A stretch of DNA of 64,000 nucleotides from Patiria pectinifera (Eukaryota > Echinodermata > Asteroidea > Valvatida > Asterinidae), in assembly GCA_029964075.1 (NCBI GenBank), contig CM057144.1:4115281-4179280 (forward strand), in the 5' to 3' direction. The position numbers and the translations under genes were made by a program. A model generated the notes under the pieces. That model saw only the letters and a list, made by a program, of their open reading frames with translations. It ran no database searches and was not told where the DNA came from. Positions 29,390-44,300 of the stretch are shown piece after piece (position 1 is the stretch's first letter; each line of letters begins with the position of its first letter).

Positions 29390-32300
29390 CTGCGAAGAAA
29401 CATTTGTGAATGTTTCTGAATTTTAATGAGCAGCCGAGCAAATGCCCTCAAGGCTAAGCCACTATCTGAAATCGGAGACCTTTCCTTTGATCTCGCAATG
29501 AAAGAAGGCACGGCAAAACAAAATTCCATCGTCAAATAAAGACTGCTGTAAAATTACTTTGTGTAATATTTCAAGTAAGGACTGACCTGTATTCATTGTC
29601 ATACACTGTATAATCTACTGCCAGTATCACATCAATGACGAGCGATGGAAGACCTGAAATTTTAGGAAAATGAAAAAGTTAAATGTAAAACAGATATATG
29701 TAGTCACATTGACAGCAAACTCAGACTCTGACATGTGATTGGACTCAGATCTGAAACCAGCGAATTGGGACTCAGACTTAACCAAGTGACGCGTGACACA
29801 GACTCGGAATCAAATCAAGTGACTCGGGGCTTGGACTCAGAATAAACAATAAGGATACAGACTCAAACCATGTGACTCAATATTTAAGACTCAGAACCAA
29901 CCCGGTCCTTGCCTTAGCCGGTACCATCTGACCAAATTGAGACTACTAAGACTTGAACCAGGTGTTTGATCAGGACTGGGACCAGACCAAGGGAATCGTA
30001 GCGGTGACTCATCAGGGTCGAAATTGTATCAAGCAATTAAGACTGGGACTCAGATTTGAGCCAACTGACTTGAGCCTCAGACTTGAACCAAGTGACTTGG
30101 GACTCAAACTAGAACCAAGTGACTTGGGACTCAGACTAGAACCAAGTGACTTGGGACTCAGACTAGAACCAAGTGACTTGGGACTCAGACTTGAACCAAG
30201 TGACTTGAGACTTGGACTCGAACCACGTGAATTGGGACTCAGACTAGAACCAAGTGACTTGGGACTCAGACTAAAACAAAGTGACTTGGGACTCAGACTA
30301 GAACCAAGTTACTTGGAACTAAGACAAGAACCACGTGATTTGGGACTCGGACTTGAGACTCGTGACTCAGACTTGGAATCGAACCAACTGACTTGAGACC
30401 TGAAATCATACTTGAACAAAGTGACTTGTGACTTAGACTGGCACCCAGTGACTCGTTACTCAAGACTCAGATTTAACCACATGACTCAGAATAAACAATA
30501 AGGATACAGACTCAAACCATGTGACTCAATATTTAAGACTCAGAACCAACCCGGTCCTTGCCTTAGCCGGTACCATCTGACCAAATTGAGACTACTAAGA
30601 CTTGAACCAGGTGTTTGATCAGGACTGGGACCAGACCAAGGGAATCGTAGCGGTGACTCATCAGGGTCGAAATTGTACCAAGCAATTAACACTGGGACTC
30701 AGATTTGAGCCAACTGACTTGAGCCTCAGACGGGTGCACACCGGTAAATCGATCCGCCAAGCTCATGAATAAAAGTTATACCCTCAAAATATTCTATATT
30801 AGAGAGTTCTGAGCGCCGTAAAATTGGGGAATTAAAGAGGTATGGCAATGAACCTCTGGCCAGGACTTGGGGCTTCCAATTCTGAGCATTTTGGATGCTA
30901 TTGGGCTCGAAAGTGGCGCTATTTTGCCATGCTGTGGAGGGATCGTTTTTCAAGATGGCTACTTTTCCGCTTTGGGGAAAATAGGGGTCGTCTTCTTTGC
31001 GTAAAAATATCTCGAAAAGTCAATGGTCAACCCACCAAAAATTGAAAAGAAAATGAAAGATGACACATTGATCATCATTTTTCTGTGCAGCTTGAATACC
31101 TGTGAGAGTTTTGGGTATTTTTAAAATAATTTTGAAGTATGGGCATTTAGCACTAGTGTCTATGGGAGTTTATTTGCAGGTATGCATCCAGACTTGAACC
31201 AAGTGACTTGGGACTCAGACTAGAACCAAGTGACTTGGGACTCAGACTAGAACCAAGTGACTTGGGACTCAGACTAGACCCACGTGACTTGGGACTCAGA
31301 CTAGAACCAAGTGACTTGAGACTCAGACTAGAACCACATGACTTGGGACTCAGACTAGAACCACGTGACTTGGGACTCAGACTAGAACCAAGTGACTTGA
31401 GACTCGGAATAGACACACTTGAATTGGGACTCAGACTAGAACCAAGTGACTTGGGACTCAGACTAAAACAAAGTGACTTGGGACTCAGACTAGAACCAAG
31501 TGACTTGAGACTCAGACTAGAACCACATGACTTGGGACTCAGACTAGAACCACGTGACTTGGGACTCAGACTAGAACCAAGTGACTTGAGACTCGGAATA
31601 GACACACTTGAATTGGGACTCAGACTAGAACCAAGTGACTTGGGACTCAGACTAAAACAAAGTGACTTGGGACTCAGACTAGAACCAAGTGACTTGGAAC
31701 TCAGACAAGAACCACGTGACTTGGGACTCGGACTTGAACCGAGTGACTTGAGACTTAGACGCGAACCATGTGAGTCGTGACTCAGACTTGGAATCGAACC
31801 AACTGACTTGAGACCTGAAATCATACTTGAACAAAGTGACTTGTGACTTAGACTGGCACCCAGTGACTCGTTACTCAAGACTCAGATTTAACCACATGAC
31901 TTATGACTCAGACTCTGACTCAGAATCAAACCGACTGACTCGAGACCTGTACTCAGGCTTGAACAAAGTGACTTGGGAATGAGAGTGGGACTAAGTGACT
32001 CGTGACTGAAACTCAGATTTGACCACATGACTTATGACTCAGACTCTGACTCAGAATCAAACCAACTGACTTGAGACCTGAATTCGGGCTTGAACCTAAG
32101 TGACTTGGGACTCACACTGGGACTAAGTGATTCTTAACTCAAGACTCAGAATTGACTTGTGACTTTGACTCCTCAGCTCAAACTGTGTGACTCAACACTT
32201 GGACACATATACTGGAACTCTGATTACCTACCCCAAGCAACGACAGACGCCTTGATCATGAAATGCTCCACGTCGGAATTGAAGACCCTGACCAGTTTGA

Positions 32301-35300
32301 GGTACATGTTCGCGGCCTCCACGCCCATCCAGGCCATGGACGTCAGCGTGAAGTAGTGCATCAAGACGGCTACCACGATGCAAACCACGCGGGACGATGT
32401 CTGCTCGATGCCTGCCACGAAGACCAGGTAGAGACATAGCAGAGACAGTGAGAAGCTAATGAGGATGCGGCTGGGAGTCTTCGATCTCAATGACCTGTAT
32501 CATCCAACAAGCAATATTTTTTAAATGAATACAAGTACTGCGAACTGCTCACTTACTGGATTGACCTGGAATATTTAAATCAACAAATAAGCGGGTCTAA
32601 CATTTCGATCCTACGCAGGTTTACCTGAGGGCGGCTTACCCATCAGCATAGCAGGCATTTACATGGCGCGTTTACACCACAACGGGGTATCAAAGCGCTT
32701 TACAACTGATATTTTTCTTGTTTTAATGGGCAACACTCTTGAAACCTTCTCAACTCCCTATGGGAGCACATACGGCTGGTATGCAGCCATTTCGGCGCTA
32801 ATGGCCGTAATCAACCTCTCACAGTAACCAACTCTGTCCTCACAGCAATGAGTGACAAAGTGCCTTGCCTAAGGGCACATGCACCACAACCCCAGGCTGG
32901 ACTCGAACCCACAACCTGCAGAATTACCCGTAGACCACAAACTTGCTCCAGAACACAAGGTCACGGCACCTCATGATTGTGTTTGACTGAAGAATTGGTA
33001 AACCTTCATAGTTTTCGTGTGGTTTCAGTCACTACAGTGAGTAATAGGTTGTTTCAGGCAATACAGTGATCAGACAGGGCGGTTTTCATGAGTAATAGGC
33101 AGGGTTATTTCCAATACTACAGTGTCTGAATTAAATGTTAAGGTGCGATTGCCAAAACAGTCAAGCTAGAGCCTTACAATTTCTGAGTTCAATATCATTA
33201 TACTCACTTGCACGCTCGCTTGGTCGCTCGCTATTTTTGTAAACAGCCGTCTTAGGTAAATACAATGATTTTCATTGCAATGACTTGTGACTGACTGAAT
33301 ACCTGCTCAATAAATAAAAACATTTTCTAACAAATTACCTAAATGATGAGTATATGGCAATAGTGATGACTAGTGCCACGATGGAGACAATACATCCAGC
33401 TTTGCTGATAATATCCAAAGCCAAACTGGTGAACTTTTTGCCATGGATATTCTGCAATAAGAAAGAAAAGAAGTTGACTAATTATTTGGGGAAACTTGAA
33501 GATTGCTATGTACAATAGTCTTGTAGATACCAACGTCTCAAATACAGTGCTTGACATTTACTTTGCTTGTTTCTCTATCTCCTATTCGAAGGCTTACCAC
33601 AAGTACGGCAAAATTGGTCGCGTGGTCGCACAGGCAAACTATTCTCCCATTGGTCAGTTGGTCTGTCCTGCAACCTTCAGGTGACCAATCACCGATTCCG
33701 TCACGAAGATTGAAATCCCAGAAGACACAGGTCTCCGTCTGCTCGGTGCTCTCCATTGGACTCAACATCTGTACCTGCGGTATTGGAAATTCAATTACAA
33801 TGTACTCATTTATCCCCCAGCGCAGTGAGTAGGTTTTCCTATATCCCAGCCCTTTTATAAGCTTTTATTGTTATTTAATTATTATTAAGAAGGATCAAAG
33901 AACTTGGGCAGAAAAATGGCGTCAACCACAACAGGGCCAGTTCGTACTCGGCTTAAGTGCGAATCCGAATTTGTGACATCGCGGCAAGTTTTTGCGCTAC
34001 AAGTCGCAAATGTTTGGTAACTGAACACGTATACCACACGTGTTAACTCAGGCAACGTTTTATTCAATTATTCAATCATCGATTTTCCTTCATATGCTTA
34101 GTGCTTACAGCTTATACTGTTTACTGCAGTGATCCTAAGCATACAAACCGTGGAACCCTACTGATATGATCAATCTTAATAATATTCCACCAACTTAATA
34201 GTTTATGATAAGCTGTTTACTGTCTTCACATACAAACTAACTTTAGGTAGAACTAAGAAACGTGCCTTGTTTTTAATATTTCCTGCCAGTTAGAGGTAAA
34301 CACAACAAAAGCAGAAACAGGACTACTGCCGAAGTATATTTTTAACTATGAGGAAAGCAAGTTACAAGACAGCACGACACATTTGTGATCTTACAAGTTT
34401 TAAATGAAAGGCAATGACAACTGGACTGTCATATGGGAGATCACTGATGCTGACATTTGGTACACTGGCAGAGATGATACGACTGGCGATGGCGGTGGGG
34501 AACTCCGTTGACGAGGCGTTGTCTACTTGCTGGGAGTGGAAGAGATTACTGTTCTCATACATGACGAAGCTGATGGGTACAGCACTGCCTGTTTAATAAG
34601 ACAGATGGAACGAACCAAGTGCAAATTTATTAATTCAAACAATACATTGTTAGTTGTTAAGGCTATGCAAGTTTTGTAAATCTGGTCCAACGGCCCACAA
34701 CATTACCAACTGAATCAAAATGGCTATTCACTGGAAGTCTTTTCATGCATTGGTGTACGCAATGGGCAAGACTTAGCTTTTTCATTGGCGTTACAGGTAA
34801 ACCTAAACAATAGCACTGCCCGGCTAACAAGTGAGAGTTGGTGAGTCAGTCACTGAGTTGCGAAAAGGGCGTTAATTAGCTTGCCCTCTCGGAACAGCCA
34901 TTCAGCTCATAAACTACAGCAAAGTTGCCACAAACTCATACGAAATACAGAAAACGTGCCTGGTTGTTGATTTCTCCTTGATTTTTTATTCATCCACGAT
35001 TTTTAAATTGTTTCGAACCTAGTATTCAATTTTTGGCCGAGAAACATTTTACTGTCACCGCTTATACCTACCTGTGGGAAATAGTGTCAGTATTTCCTCG
35101 GGAAGTTTGATGGATACTTTGACCAAGGGGATGTCCCCAGCAGAACCATGGAAGACACCTATATTCTCATCAGCCAATGACTCGCTTCCACCACCTCCAG
35201 AAAGAGCAGCGAACACTACCCCGTTGAGTAGAGCACCAGCGTTGAAATGACTCGCAACGACCGCCACGCTGGTGGTGACCTCGCTGATGTTTTTCCCCGC

Positions 35301-38300
35301 CGCCAGGACGTTCCATATCTGCCTCTCCAGGGCGCGGACAACACGGGACGAAGAGTTGGCCGCGCTTTCCGAATTGTTGAATTCTCGGGTGTCCACTTGC
35401 AGGAGGTTGTTCACGACAATGATGACATTCGCCGTGACCTGAGTGATATTTGGTTCGAAAGCGATATTTATAAATTTGCCCCAAATGAAATTTTGGGTGC
35501 TAGGCCATCTTCATTTTGCCTCTATTCATGAAGTCTTTAGCACAAAGAGCAAACGTATTTGGTACAAATTTGAATACGCATTTACATAGGTTCAATAGGT
35601 TCATTGTCACAATGACAACAACAGAGGGCTAGGGATCAGGGCTGGCTTGGATAGCTAGTTTGTAGAGAGAGCCAGTGTCATATGAAAATCGGACTCGTAT
35701 GAAAATCGGACTCTTTTTCCCTTTTATTGGTTAAACCCTCTCACGTGACTGGTCAATCTCCTAATTATCTATGCATGAGCATGCGCAATGCCACCAATGA
35801 GTCCGTATTTCATAAAACCTTAATTCATGCTACACCGGTACAGTACTTCGGAGGTCATAATTTCTTTGTTCAACTTTGTAATAAGGCCCAAATGTTTAAT
35901 TTGTCAGTTGTGTACAATAACATGCATATGCGCACAATTCATTTATTAACTTTGCCCTGTTTAAACTTTCCCAGGGATCATTTGAAAAGATGGTTGTCTT
36001 GTGATTTAAAAAAAAAATATGCAAAATGAATAACTCACTTCTGGGGACGTATCTTGAGAGTTGACAATGTCATCAAGCTGGTCTGCTATTTGATCGAAGG
36101 CGCCGGCGTCAATTGAGGACGAATCGTTGGATTGCGATACAAGATCTTCTGCAGCTTCGTCCACGGTGTTCATGGGACTTGTCTGCAATGATTAAGTAAC
36201 TCTTTCAAACCATCAGCACCTGTACTAGATTGTATCCCATTGTATTTCTTCTGGGATAAATCCATAAAACCATACAGTGGTGAGGAAGATTGGGGCAGTA
36301 AAGGGAGTAATGGGCTGGGCGGTTTGAGGTGGTACATGGACTCATGGTTAAGCAACACTCTTTCATGCCGTGCCGCTCTACTGGCAAAAGATAAACAGAA
36401 ATTGTTCATTGTATCTGAAGATGCTATACCAAAATAAATGTTATGTCCAGTGCTGACATAGTTTTAGCACCGCAAGTGCCAGGCAGTCCATGCACATTGT
36501 TTCCGACACTTAACTTAAAAAAACTTAACTTTCCGATAGCAAAAAAAGACTGTTCCCAGAATCCTTCAAAACTTAAAGAAGTCGATAAAAATTTCACTAA
36601 TTACCGAGATATTGTGTTCCTTTATATCCTTATTTGGGTGATATCTTGTTCAAACGCAAGCTTTACAATTAATAAGTGAACTGAAGTTAAAGCTTAATTT
36701 TCCCCTGAAAAAACCCCCAGTAATTCCCCCTTATCGTCTCACCACAAGTACGGCAAAAGTAGTGGCGTGGTCACACAGGCAAACTATTCTCCCATTGGTC
36801 GGCTGACCTTTCTTGCAGCCTTCTGTTGACCAATCACCGATGCCTTCACGAAGACTGTAATCCCAGAAGATGCAGGTCTCCGTTTGATGGGAGTGGCCAT
36901 TTTGGCGGAACGCCTAAATATAGAACCACACAGGCTCACAAATCAGACTGCATTGGCTTCAGTATGAATTTAAGTTCTTTATCATGTCATAACAGGGTAA
37001 CCCTATATAACAGCACTGCCCGGCTCACTCTACCAGTCTACAACCTGTCTACATTGCAAGAGACATTCGTTCAGTCAGTTACTCTACAACTGTCGGATAG
37101 GTTAACAAAAATGTGACGAATGTGAAGTTACGAGGCCCTCTTTTTTAGTCCTTCAGTTTTAACATGATTCGAAAATGACTCCTGCAACCTTAAGCATTTT
37201 TTTTAATTCTAAATTTGAAGAGTATCTTTGGTAGCAAATGGGATTTTGTTTATACGTTTTTCAGTTGATGTCATGTGAATCAACATGGTTAAGTGCAGTC
37301 ACGGTGCATTGCGGTATTCGCCATCTTTATTTTTCTTGTTGCAAAAATCCTATCCGCAACATTGCTTATGGTTTTAAATGTCGCTAGTTAGCGAGTCAAT
37401 TAACGTAAATGTGGATTTCGTTCTCTTAATAGGAACAGGGCCCGTATCCACACAATTTCCTTAAATCTTACTTGGTGTAGGTTGAAGGTGATTACAACAG
37501 GTCTTTCTTGAGGGAGATCGGTGATGCTGACATTCAGCAGACTGGCAGAGATGATCAGACAACCGATAGTCTGGGGACTGTCCTCAATGCGTTGGGATCG
37601 GAAGAGATTGCTGCTGTCATACAGGACAAAACTGACCTGAACTGGGTGGTCTGAGGTAAACACAAGTTAAAGAAATCCATACTCGTCATAATCAGAACAG
37701 AGTAAAGGCTATACCATTTATTTGGCCCCGTTACAGGTGCAATGGGACTCTACTTGGGTGGTTAAGATGTAAACTTGAGTGGGTTTGGGTACCACTTGAG
37801 TAATATGAGATGTATTTCCTGCTAGTTCTCAGATGGCTCACACAGCACCGAGCTTGGAGCAATATTGAAACTGTAAAAAATACAGGAGCAATGTAATTTA
37901 TTTGGTTTTCAGAAACCTGTTTTTTGGTTTGCAAAGTTTGAATTGATGAATGCATGCTTGTATATCTGCTATATCAACTTATTATTTTATCACTTCAAAG
38001 ACAGATATTCTCACCCGCATGAGCAAATATATGTCATGCTTTGTATGATCGGGTTTCGCCTCCATTTTTGCCCCCCCCCCCTCCCCACCTCCGTAAATGC
38101 TGGATCCACCATCATATGGTCCATATCTCACCTGGTGGAAGCTGATTCAGTACGACGTCTGGTATATTGACCGAAGCTTCAACTTTCTCTAAAGGGACGT
38201 CCGTGCTGTTGGTGCCGTAGTAAACCTCAAAGTTATCATCCAAAAGAGAGTTGGTCTCTTTCTTGTCAGACAGAGCTACAAACTGCAACCCTCCCACAAC

Positions 38301-41300
38301 CAAGCTGGGATCCAGGTTCATCGCAATGACCGCGACGCTGCTCGTCACCTCACTGACGTTCTTCCCCGCGGCGAGAACGTTTGCGATCTGCTTCTCCAGA
38401 GCCCGGACAATGCGTGACGTATTCGTTGTCTTATATAGTTCCCCAGTGTCTACTTGCAGAAGGTTGTTCACGATCTTGATGACATTCGCTGTCACCTGTA
38501 TAGGTTATGTTTGATTAAAACATCGTGGCTAAATCAGTTGTGGCTAGTTTTTTTAGACAAATGTGAGCTAAATGCATGCACAAGTGAAATGGTAATTGGT
38601 TAAAAGTGTACGACACCAAATCCAAACAAATTCCAGAGTTTACTAAACCTACATCTGGGGATGTGTCTTGGACGTTGGCAATGCTGTCCAACAGGTCGGC
38701 CGCGGTAGCTACATCATCGGCACTGATGGAGGAAGTGTCGTTGGTTTGTTTGGCCAGAGATTCGGCTGTTTGGTCCACATTGTCTGGAGTCACTCTCCAT
38801 TCAGTCTAAAACGACACCAACAAATGGACTTTTAGTTTGAGTGTTTTGTTGTTGTTGTCAATGGTATTTTAAAGCCACGTGTAAAAGTAAAACCGATGTT
38901 GATCGATGTAAAAGTGAAGTTAACTCCTTGGGGTGCTCTAATGAACACGTATGTAATCAGTGCAATGTGGACTAATATACTCTAAGAGACTCTCCCGGAT
39001 CCTCTATTAAGAGAGCCCTAAAAGCTGGGTCGGGATGCTCTTACTGAACCCAAGGGGTGCTCTAGGAGTACCACATGAACGTGCTGGCTGATTATGCTCT
39101 GTGAGACTTCCCCTTGATGCTATAGGTGAACCATTTGCAATCAGTGCAGTGTGAGCAGGGATGATAACAACTCCCGCAATGCTCTAAGAATGCATGGGAT
39201 GCTCTAAGAGAGCCCCCTTCGGAACATCTAAGCAATCAGAATAGTGTGAGCTGAGATGCTCTAACTTGGAGAACATCCTCGGAGGCTCTACGAGAACCCC
39301 TATGCAATCAGTGTAGTGTGGGCTAGGATACGGATACTTTAACTTGAAGGGAATCCCCAGGGTGCTCTTAGAGGCCCCCTATATGCAATCAATCCATTAT
39401 GCAGACTTTCAGGGAATTTGTGGCGCTCTTCAAGGCGGAACAATTACATACATTCTTGCGACGTATTCAGGCTTAGGGCATGGCATGTGCGAAAAAGGGC
39501 AATCGTTTTATACTACGTTGTAAAATATTTGTTCGTCCCCTTAGCCATGTTCGTTGTCCCAATTTTGCTTCTTTCCTCGTCCTGATTTCAATCTCCATCC
39601 CTGTAGCAATCTGCTGTCGTGTTCTTGTGTCCGATCATATCCATAAAATACCCCATAATTGTGAGAATGGTTATTTATATACTCCCCTAACACCTACTTT
39701 AAATGTCTGGGAAGTTACAAGTCCAGCGTGGTTGGTGACCTTCAGTGTGATGTAGTACTCAAAGGCACGGTCGTCAACGACGAACGAAGGTTTGCAGTTT
39801 GTGGCGTAGCAGTCACCAATTGGGACACAAAGGCAGGTTGCAGGATTGCAGCCCTCAGGATCCTGAAAAATTCCAAAAATATTTCCAGGTTTGTAACAAA
39901 AATACAATATTAAATTTTCACATGCCTAGCTGTTTCCATGAACTTGTTTTTGGAAACTCTAAATAGAAAGGTTAATCTAATTTGCTGTAACATTTACAAG
40001 TCAAGACTGTTTCAATACAAGGCCAGTCCTCATTTGTTCTTACAATATGTTCCACTGGAGTTGTTTCACTGACGTGTTCCATCTCGGTGCCGTTATCGAC
40101 GTGAAAGAGTCGCCATTTGACAGTGTTTGCACCGCTGTGTTCATCAAAAGTCGTACACTCCACGCTGCAATGAAAAAAAACCAGAAGCCTCGGCTTGTAG
40201 CAAGTCTGTTATGACTGAAATTCAAAAAAGAGAAAAAAATAACACATAGTATTAGTTTGATTTTGTAGTTTTCACAGCTTAGGTGGGGAAGTTTAGAATC
40301 TTACCTTATACCCGACAAACCAGGTATGAGCTTGAAATCTTGAATAGTCGGAGGGGATGAATCAGCATGAACCAACACACTGTCCCTCACAAAGTGGCCA
40401 GCAATGTCCCTGGCCTCCACCCAGAACCGAATGGAATCACCGTCCGCTAGGGTCAGGTTGTAGGTCGCCTGTGTGTTTGTGGCTTCATTACTCCAGTTGC
40501 CCGAGTTGTCGTCACTCACGTTGACGGTGGTCCTTCCACCGCTGTGGTCGATGTCGTAAAAGACACGGAACTCCGTCACTCCGAGGGCATTGGGAACCGC
40601 TGCACGACCACGTTGGCCAAAGTACTGGTCATAATCTAGGAGTGGAAAGGCATCAGTAAGATTCTTCACAATGTTTTTTTGCCTTCTTACACTCTTGTCT
40701 ACTGTACTCCATGAGAGTTCTGAGTTTGTGTAATGATAAGCTACTGACAATCTAAAGCATTGTGTATCTCTTTTGAAAAGAGGTGCGGTGTTGAAGAGAA
40801 GTAGATAACTCACACATAAATTGCTGAAGTCTCAAACAGTAACATGTTTTCCTGACGATAAATGGCATAGTAGGCCTTCACTGTTTCGAATGACATGAAT
40901 TATATTTTTGAGTTTTCTGATTCTCTTAAGATCTTCTCAAAATCTCATAAAGTGATAGCTGCTACTGCTGAAAAAAGTCTGTTTATAATTGGTATCTCAT
41001 CGAGCCTAATTAATTACCATCGTCAATAGTTGCATTGACATAAGACCCGATGGGTTTCAGCAATCCTTGATTCAGGTGATGAATATTGATGAATCTGTTT
41101 GTCCAATCAAGAACTACTGATGTCATCCCTCCGCTGGAGTCTAGGTCAATCAACCACTCGTAGTCGGTTTCTTCAGTCGCTGAAAGTAATCGCACAGATG
41201 TGTTGCTCTGCATAGTCACATCATCAGGATCGTTGTCGAAGAATACAAAACGTCTGCTGAGTCTGAAGTTACCAGCGTTGTCGACAGTGGTGAGGACGAT

Positions 41301-44300
41301 GGAGTATACACCTGTGAAGAAGTGTGGATATAAAATGAGAGCATTTTGTAGGAAATACTGAGGAAAGGCTAAAATATTGGCGCATTGGAGCAGGAATCAT
41401 CGATCAACTCATGTGACTTTTTTCTCATCGATACTCCAACTTGATGTCATAATAAAGGACAAGAAGTAGTATGGATTACAATTAGACTGATTCAGCAGGA
41501 ACTATCATAACAATTGTTCTGAGTAAGTTCTTTCTAAAAGGTTCAAGTTATTAGGAAGAATAAAATTGGTAAACGGGTCATATACATGAGATGACATCAA
41601 ATCAATATTGAGTGATAAATAATTGACGGGTAATTGTCGCCATCCCAATAACACTTATGTGATAAGCATCGTAAAGCATCAATTTGAACGTACATATCCC
41701 CAATCACATTCGGAAAGAAATATTCAACATATAGCAGATTACATGATCAAAAGTTGATGGAATGATCCGACAGAATGGCAGATGAGCTAATGATGCAACT
41801 CTGCTCCAGCAGATATTAAATAACATGTCCATCAAAGAACAAATACTAATTTAAATCCAACAAAACCTACCAACATGACATAAAGTGACATTCTGACTGG
41901 AGTTGGTAACTCCGGAATAAACGGCAGGGATGTTAAATATTTCTGTCATCTCGTTGCCATGGTTTCCCGATAGCTGTCGCACTTCAAGATTGTACTCTTT
42001 AATACCAGCTAGATCATCGGCCCAGCCTTGCCAAGTGATCGTCATTGTTGCCTGAAGTGTAAAGAGATCCCAAATTAAAGATGTTTTTCAACTATCTCTT
42101 TTCTCTCAACAACTTTGATGAAATGGTCAATTGCACAATGATCAGTTGAACCTATTACTCCCTGCTGTAGCATCTGAAATTTCCCCGAGCACTCTATCGT
42201 TTTGTTAATCCATCATTGAATTAGCCTTTAGCTCTTTTATACAATTGTATTATATTGTATTAACTCCTCCATAATTCAATAAAACCACGGAGTGCTTGGG
42301 CGTTTATGGTGGTGTGAGGCGGTTAATTGGTTAATTCAATACAACGCAGTTAACTTTCATAACAAGTATGTAGATTAATGCACATTTCTTTTAAGATTTC
42401 TAACCTAATTTGAATCGCTTGTTTTATGGAAATAATGGAAAAGGTTATTTTTAACACTTGAAAAGAGAGGTTGACGAATTATTCTCACGTACTGAATGCT
42501 AGTTACGACAACACTTTATTTCTTTGACCTTTTCAATGTTTTTAAAAATGTTATAAAATGATTAAAACCTTAAAAAGATAACAGGAACGGAGTGCCCTCT
42601 CCCTCGTTAGCGATTTGGCCAGACTCATATGCTGCTGTGGGGGACCGCCACACCTCCTCCACAGCAGCGAGTCTGTTACCTTCCCAACATTGAACAATGC
42701 CGGTATCCATTTAACACCTGGGTTCCAGGACGGATCCAGGGGCCAAAGGGGCCATGGCCCCAAAAAAAAAAAAACGAAACCAATTTTTTTTTATGTGACG
42801 TCGCAATAAAGGCAGGCAATGAGTACACCACCATCTTTTCCTAAAAAAACATTGGTTAGGCCAAACAAAAATAAAAAGTCGGTCTCTGGTCAGCGCGCGC
42901 GTCGATTTTAATCATGCGCGTCGATCTTTTTTTCCCCAAAATGTTCCGCGGTAGCTCCAACAGCGCCCTCTATTTCCGCACCTCCTCAATTTTTTTTACC
43001 AAAGAGCACCAAGGAATGGGAAATTGCACCAAGGCAAATGATCGAAAGCACCGAGGCAAATTATGGAGGACACCAATGTTTAGAGGACACCAAAAAAACA
43101 AAATAGTACCCCACCTTGTCTGTACAATCCAAGCTTGAAGAAAAAAAAAAAAAAGGGGGAAAAAAACAAAAGCCGCGAGGCCGCGTCAATTCCGGAACTT
43201 TGGTCTGACCAGAGACCGAATATTTTTTTTTTTGGCCTTAAAGTGGTCAGAAATTGTCTCAGATCGCACCACAGAGCATCTAGAATCCAAAAAAATTTCG
43301 GGGCCCTTAAGCGGGCCCCGAACCCCACGCCGTAACTTGTTTGACCCACTTTTTTGGGGGACCAAAAATTTGTTTTGCCCCCTCCAAAATTGTGTTCTGG
43401 ATCCGCCCTTGCCTGGGTTGAGAGGAGTTAAGCGCCTTACTCAAGGGCACAGCACCCATGGCCACGGCGGGGCTCGAACCCACAATCTCACGATCATGAA
43501 TCATATGCTCCACCGCTAGACCATACGTGCTTTAAAACCTTTCTACGCTTTTAAATCTTGTTTACTTTGTTGGCAGCCTGATTTTCTGCCAAGATACAAA
43601 TAACAATTAGATCAACCTTAAACTCAACTAACCTGTGAGGTGACATCGTTCCCTGCATTCAGCATGGAGATTCGACATCCACTTCCGACATCCACGCAGT
43701 GGTAGGGGTCAACAAAGTCAAAGGTGAAAGTTGAATACCCAGACACTGTCTGTCCATTATAGTAGCGTGTGATGATGGTATTGTTAGAGTCTCTGTTGTA
43801 GAGATTCAGATACCCGCCATTGGCTGAGTGTACATCATATCTTAGTCTGTAAGAAACAAAAATAGTTTGGAGATATCAAGCATTACAGAAAATAATTTCC
43901 TAAACTGGAATCTTCTTTTCAATTCATGGCTTACATTTTCTCGAGGAATTTTTCTGTGTTCTAAGTTGAGTAGACAAATGTTGATGCTTACACCTTTAAA
44001 GAACTACTTACTCTTTCAGGAGATGACGAAAAACCTGTCTGAACTTATAAGGTAGTGTAGCGTAAGCTAAATTTGTCCTCCAAATCTAGCAAAACGCAGG
44101 AAAAATGGACACACACACAGGATTTCCAATTCCAGAAGATCGAAACTCAACTTTATTGACAGCAAAAGCTCTGTGGTCAACTTGCCACACCGCTACCAGT
44201 ACCACAATTGCTGATTCCCAGCAAAGAAAACACACAGTCTGAACAAATATATACAATTGTAACAACTTTACCCATCCCTGGAATCTAGCCAAGCCCTAAC

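Noticed and set aside
29953-30396. 147-codon repetitive frame (LGLRLEPSD units)
   Set aside because: A by-product of the 27-bp minisatellite, whose length is a multiple of three; lies in an intron on the strand opposite gene 2.
31153-31878. 241- and 190-codon repetitive frames on both strands
   Set aside because: Both strands open over the same minisatellite; no splice or start context, no known family.
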